Shown here piece after piece: positions 61,793-64,000 of a stretch of DNA of 64,000 nucleotides. Positions within the stretch are counted from its first letter, which is position 1. Every line of letters starts with the position of its first letter. The position numbers and the translations under genes are program-made. The notes below the pieces were generated by a model. It was not told the DNA's origin. It saw nothing but the letters and a program-made list of their open reading frames with translations, and searched no databases. This stretch comes from CAZDET01 sp964504335 (lineage in GTDB: Bacteria > Bacteroidota > Bacteroidia > Chitinophagales > Saprospiraceae), in the NCBI GenBank assembly GCA_964504335.1, contig CAZDET010000001.1, positions 1 to 64,000 on the forward strand, read 5' to 3'.

Positions 61793-63273
61793 TACCGACG
61801 GCTGTAATTGGGGGCCTCCTTCGTGATCGTGATGTTGTGGGGATGGCTTTCCAGCACCCCATTGTTGGTGATGCGCATAAATTTGGCGTATTGCAAATCC
61901 TCGATCGTGGCGGCCCCGCAGTAGCCCATACCGGCGCGCAATCCGCCGAGGTACTGCGTCATCACTTCCCGCACGTTTCCTTTATACGGAACGCGCCCTT
62001 CGATCCCTTCGGGTACCAGTTTTCGGATATCGTCTTCGACGTCCTGGAAGTAGCGATCTTTCGATCCCTGCTCCATCGCTCCGATCGACCCCATGCCGCG
62101 GTAGACTTTGAATTTTCGCCCTTCGTAGATGATGGTTTCGCCCGGTGCTTCTTCCACGCCTGCAAATAGCCCGCCGGCCATCACCGTGCCGGCTCCGGCC
62201 GCCAGGGCTTTGACGATGTCGCCCGAGTAACGGATACCCCCATCGCCAATGACCGGAATGCCCGTGCCGCGTAGGGCACTGGCCGCATTGTAGATGGCGC
62301 TTAGTTGGGGCACCCCTACCCCGGCTACGATGCGGGTGGTGCAAATTGACCCAGGGCCCACACCTACTTTTACCCCATCGGCTCCGGCATCCGCCAATGC
62401 CTGGGCGCCGGCGCCCGTGGCGACGTTGCCACCGATGACCTGCAAGTCGGGATAGCGCGCCTTGATGCGCTTCACTGCTTCCAGCACCCCCCGCGAATGC
62501 CCGTGTGCGGTATCGACGGTGATGGCATCTACATTGACCTGTACGAGCGCATCGACCCGGTCCATCATATTGTAGGTGACGCCAACGGCGGCCCCTACCA
62601 CGAGCCGTCCGAGACTGTCTTTGCAGGCGTCGGGGTAGTTCTGGACTTTAAGGATGTCCTTGTAGGTGATAAGCCCGACGAGGTGGTTGCCATTTTCCAC
62701 CACGGGGAGTTTTTCGATTTTGTGCCGCTGTAAAATTTCGCGTGCCTGGTCGAGGGTCGTACCCGTGGGGGCGGTCACCAGATTTTCGCTGGTCATCAGA
62801 TCGCTGACGGGGCGTTCCAGTTCATCCTCGAAACGCAAATCGCGGTTTGTCAGGATGCCGATCAGCTTTTGATCGCCGTCGACTATGGGGATACCTCCAA
62901 TCTTAAACCGGCGCATCAGTTGCAGGGCATCTGCCACGGTGGCCGTTACTTCCAGCGTAACCGGATCGACGATCATGCCGCTTTCCGATCGCTTTACGGA
63001 ACGGACTTGCTCTGCCTGATCTTCTATCGTCATGTTTTTGTGAATGATACCGATACCCCCTTGCCGGGCGATGGCGATGGCGAGCTTGTTTTCGGTAACC
63101 GTATCCATTGCCGCCGAAACGATGGGGGCGTTGAGGCGCAGCCCCCTGGTCAGTTGCGAATCGAGGCGTACTTCCCTGGGTAATACTTCACTGTAGTCGG
63201 GAACGAGCAGGACGTCGTCGAAGGTGAGGCCCTCTCCTAAAAACTTTTGATCGACAGGTTCTCTTCTTTCCAT
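61792..63273 (-). CDS. guaB: Inosine-5'-monophosphate dehydrogenase
   Basis: A 493-residue enzyme that oxidises IMP to XMP, the committed step of GMP synthesis. N-terminal LTFDDVLLVPDYSEVLPREV, then tandem CBS domains (about 95-215: GMIVDPVTLEVTATVADALQ; LMTSENLVTAPTGTTLDQAR), NVATGAGAQALADAGADGVK, the active-site loop GVGPGSICTTRIVAGVGVPQ with the catalytic Cys near 310, and FAGVEEAPGETIIYEGRKFK with the flap. The start is the ATG at 63273, since the longer frame begins with TTG. Its stop overlaps the mpg start. Confidence 0.97.
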   Translation of the reverse strand: MERREPVDQKFLGEGLTFDDVLLVPDYSEVLPREVRLDSQLTRGLRLNAPIVSAAMDTVTENKLAIAIARQGGIGIIHKNMTIEDQAEQVRSVKRSESGMIVDPVTLEVTATVADALQLMRRFKIGGIPIVDGDQKLIGILTNRDLRFEDELERPVSDLMTSENLVTAPTGTTLDQAREILQRHKIEKLPVVENGNHLVGLITYKDILKVQNYPDACKDSLGRLVVGAAVGVTYNMMDRVDALVQVNVDAITVDTAHGHSRGVLEAVKRIKARYPDLQVIGGNVATGAGAQALADAGADGVKVGVGPGSICTTRIVAGVGVPQLSAIYNAASALRGTGIPVIGDGGIRYSGDIVKALAAGAGTVMAGGLFAGVEEAPGETIIYEGRKFKVYRGMGSIGAMEQGSKDRYFQDVEDDIRKLVPEGIEGRVPYKGNVREVMTQYLGGLRAGMGYCGAATIEDLQYAKFMRITNNGVLESHPHNITITKEAPNYSRR

Positions 63274-63276
63274 GCG

Positions 63277-63284
63277 CAAAGGTA
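63277..63284 (-). promoter_or_regulatory. Possible -7 element immediately before guaB
   Basis: On the minus strand TACCTTTG, an exact TAnnTTTG match, ends three bases before the guaB ATG. A TTTG lies 16 bp further upstream, shorter than the usual 19-21. If used, the mRNA would be leaderless or nearly so. Confidence 0.3.
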
Positions 63285-63325
63285 AAGAACTGAGCTAAAG
63301 CAAAAAAAAAGAGAGCCTAAAATCA

Positions 63326-63364
63326 ATAGAAAGCGCCACCCGGAATCCGGATGGCGCTTTCTAT
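63326..63364 (-). terminator. Terminator between gldN and guaB
   Basis: A 13-bp perfect stem ATAGAAAGCGCCA/TGGCGCTTTCTAT encloses a loop that itself can form CCGG pairs. On the minus strand it is followed by TGATTTT and, 19 nt later, by a T9 run. It lies 25 bp after the gldN stop. Confidence 0.85.
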
Positions 63365-63388
63365 TTAAGGAAAAACAATCAGAGGCTA

Positions 63389-64000
63389 CTAGTATTCCCA
63401 CAAATCGTGCTCCATGTTGAAGATTTCCCGCTTGATGCGATCGGATTCCATCAGCAGATCGATACCCGTAAGGTAATCCTGCAAACGCCGATCAAATACG
63501 TTGCTTTCCTTGTAGATATAGCTGGAAAAGAAGCGGCTCTCAAAAATATCCTCCCAGGTGCGGTTAGCGGCATCGTTGCCGTAGGCATAGGCACGTTCCT
63601 TCGCCAGGACCTTGCGCGCATCGGGGTAGTATACCCAAAACATAGGAAGTTCGTACAGGAAGTTGCCGTTCTCGTCGTATTCGTCCTTTAGGGGTGCAAT
63701 ACCCAGGATGCGGACGCGCAGGGAGGAAGACTCGGTATCAAAAAACCAAATCTCCTTAACGCGGTAGCGCTTGATGTCTTCGGGGTTCAGCTCGTTGGTA
63801 ACGATCTGCTGACGCTCTTCGTAGGTTTCAGGATCGAAGGTCGTGACCGTATCGACGCTTGCCCCCATACTGGCGACTTCTTCGACAGAAAGCGGGGTAG
63901 TAAACTTATCATCCTCGGTACCGTAGACGGTAATTTCTCCGGATTCAGCCGCATCCTGAAGGACGGTAAAGAACGGTCGTTCGGGATAGGCAAACGGGAG
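63389..64000 (-). CDS. gldN: Gliding motility / T9SS protein GldN (5' end beyond window)
   Basis: Minus-strand gene whose 5' part lies outside the window. 203 residues are visible and the frame is open to the edge. The visible part reads as GldN/PorN, a periplasmic component of the type IX secretion ring complex that partners PorK/GldK. Diagnostic stretches: LPFAYPERPFFTVLQDAAES, ELNPEDIKRYRVKEIWFFDT, VRILGIAPLKDEYDENGNFL, ELPMFWVYYPDARKVLAKER and TWEDIFESRFFSSYIYKESN. Internal ATGs are not true starts, since conserved sequence continues upstream. gldK-gldL-gldM would be expected just to the right of the window. Confidence 0.92.
   Translation of the reverse strand, partial: LPFAYPERPFFTVLQDAAESGEITVYGTEDDKFTTPLSVEEVASMGASVDTVTTFDPETYEERQQIVTNELNPEDIKRYRVKEIWFFDTESSSLRVRILGIAPLKDEYDENGNFLYELPMFWVYYPDARKVLAKERAYAYGNDAANRTWEDIFESRFFSSYIYKESNVFDRRLQDYLTGIDLLMESDRIKREIFNMEHDLWEY

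Overview
The window comes from a Bacteroidota chromosome, most likely a gliding, Saprospiria/Lewinella-like marine bacterium. The basis is: type IX secretion (T9SS) and gliding genes (gldN, a Plug-like gene, a PorP/SprF-like gene, a PorE-like OmpA/PD40 protein, and a giant cell-surface protein with a gliding-motility-associated C-terminal domain); Bacteroidota-type promoters (TTTG ~19 nt TAnnTTTG, -7 element TAnnTTTG); hardly any Shine-Dalgarno sequences; and many lipoproteins. Base composition and coding style look uniform. I see no prophage, insertion sequence, CRISPR array or rRNA operon. A run of 100 Ns at 55350-55449 is a scaffold gap.

Layout. 1-8.2 kb: 5' part of a coiled-coil gene, a DUF4920 lipoprotein, the PorE-like protein, two secreted or lipoprotein hypotheticals, an NlpC/P60-like protein lacking its catalytic cysteine, a PorP/SprF protein and ferrochelatase. 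8.2-16.1 kb: an unexplained 0.5 kb structured intergenic region, surE-(small membrane protein)-lpxB, pspC, rsmE-DUF4159, rseP-hscB, two tRNA-Leu genes and an SPFH lipoprotein. 16.1-25.9 kb: TPR protein, tandem class C beta-lactamase-like hydrolases, alaS, an M23 peptidase and recN. 26.2-36.2 kb: a bacterial nitric oxide synthase whose stop overlaps that of a convergent 2563-residue adhesin, then a 2OG-Fe(II) oxygenase. 36.2-45.4 kb: PAS histidine kinase, amidohydrolase, rfbD, ribE, glycerate kinase, trehalase, aldose epimerase and an Hsp20 gene behind a sigma-54-like promoter. 45.5-55.3 kb: a gene remnant, a 2,2-dialkylglycine decarboxylase, a UPF1-like helicase, an ABC exporter, a TPR protein, a CPBP protease, a DinB protein, and an ECF sigma factor followed by a second Hsp20. 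55.5-64 kb: rlpA, then a long minus-strand series gldN // guaB-mpg-plug-tolC-hlyD-DUF2064.

How it fits together. Five genes scattered over 63 kb belong to, or depend on, the T9SS and gliding machinery. The giant adhesin is a predicted T9SS cargo and the PorP/SprF protein is of the kind that holds such cargo at the surface. Envelope maintenance is well represented (lpxB, rseP, rlpA, M23 peptidase, NlpC-like protein), as is protein-quality control (two Hsp20s under apparently different control, and HscB, a J-domain co-chaperone for Fe-S assembly).

The most noteworthy signals are: (i) the sigma-54-type promoter with an inverted upstream element in front of hsp20; (ii) a family of short, degenerate intergenic repeats built on TTRGYACWTTRGYC-like units that recurs at gene ends and also flanks the assembly gap; (iii) the bacterial NOS with a Cys-Pro-Phe-His tail; (iv) the NlpC/P60 protein with Ser in place of Cys; and (v) the outer-membrane factor/adaptor pair without a pump beside the T9SS Plug gene.
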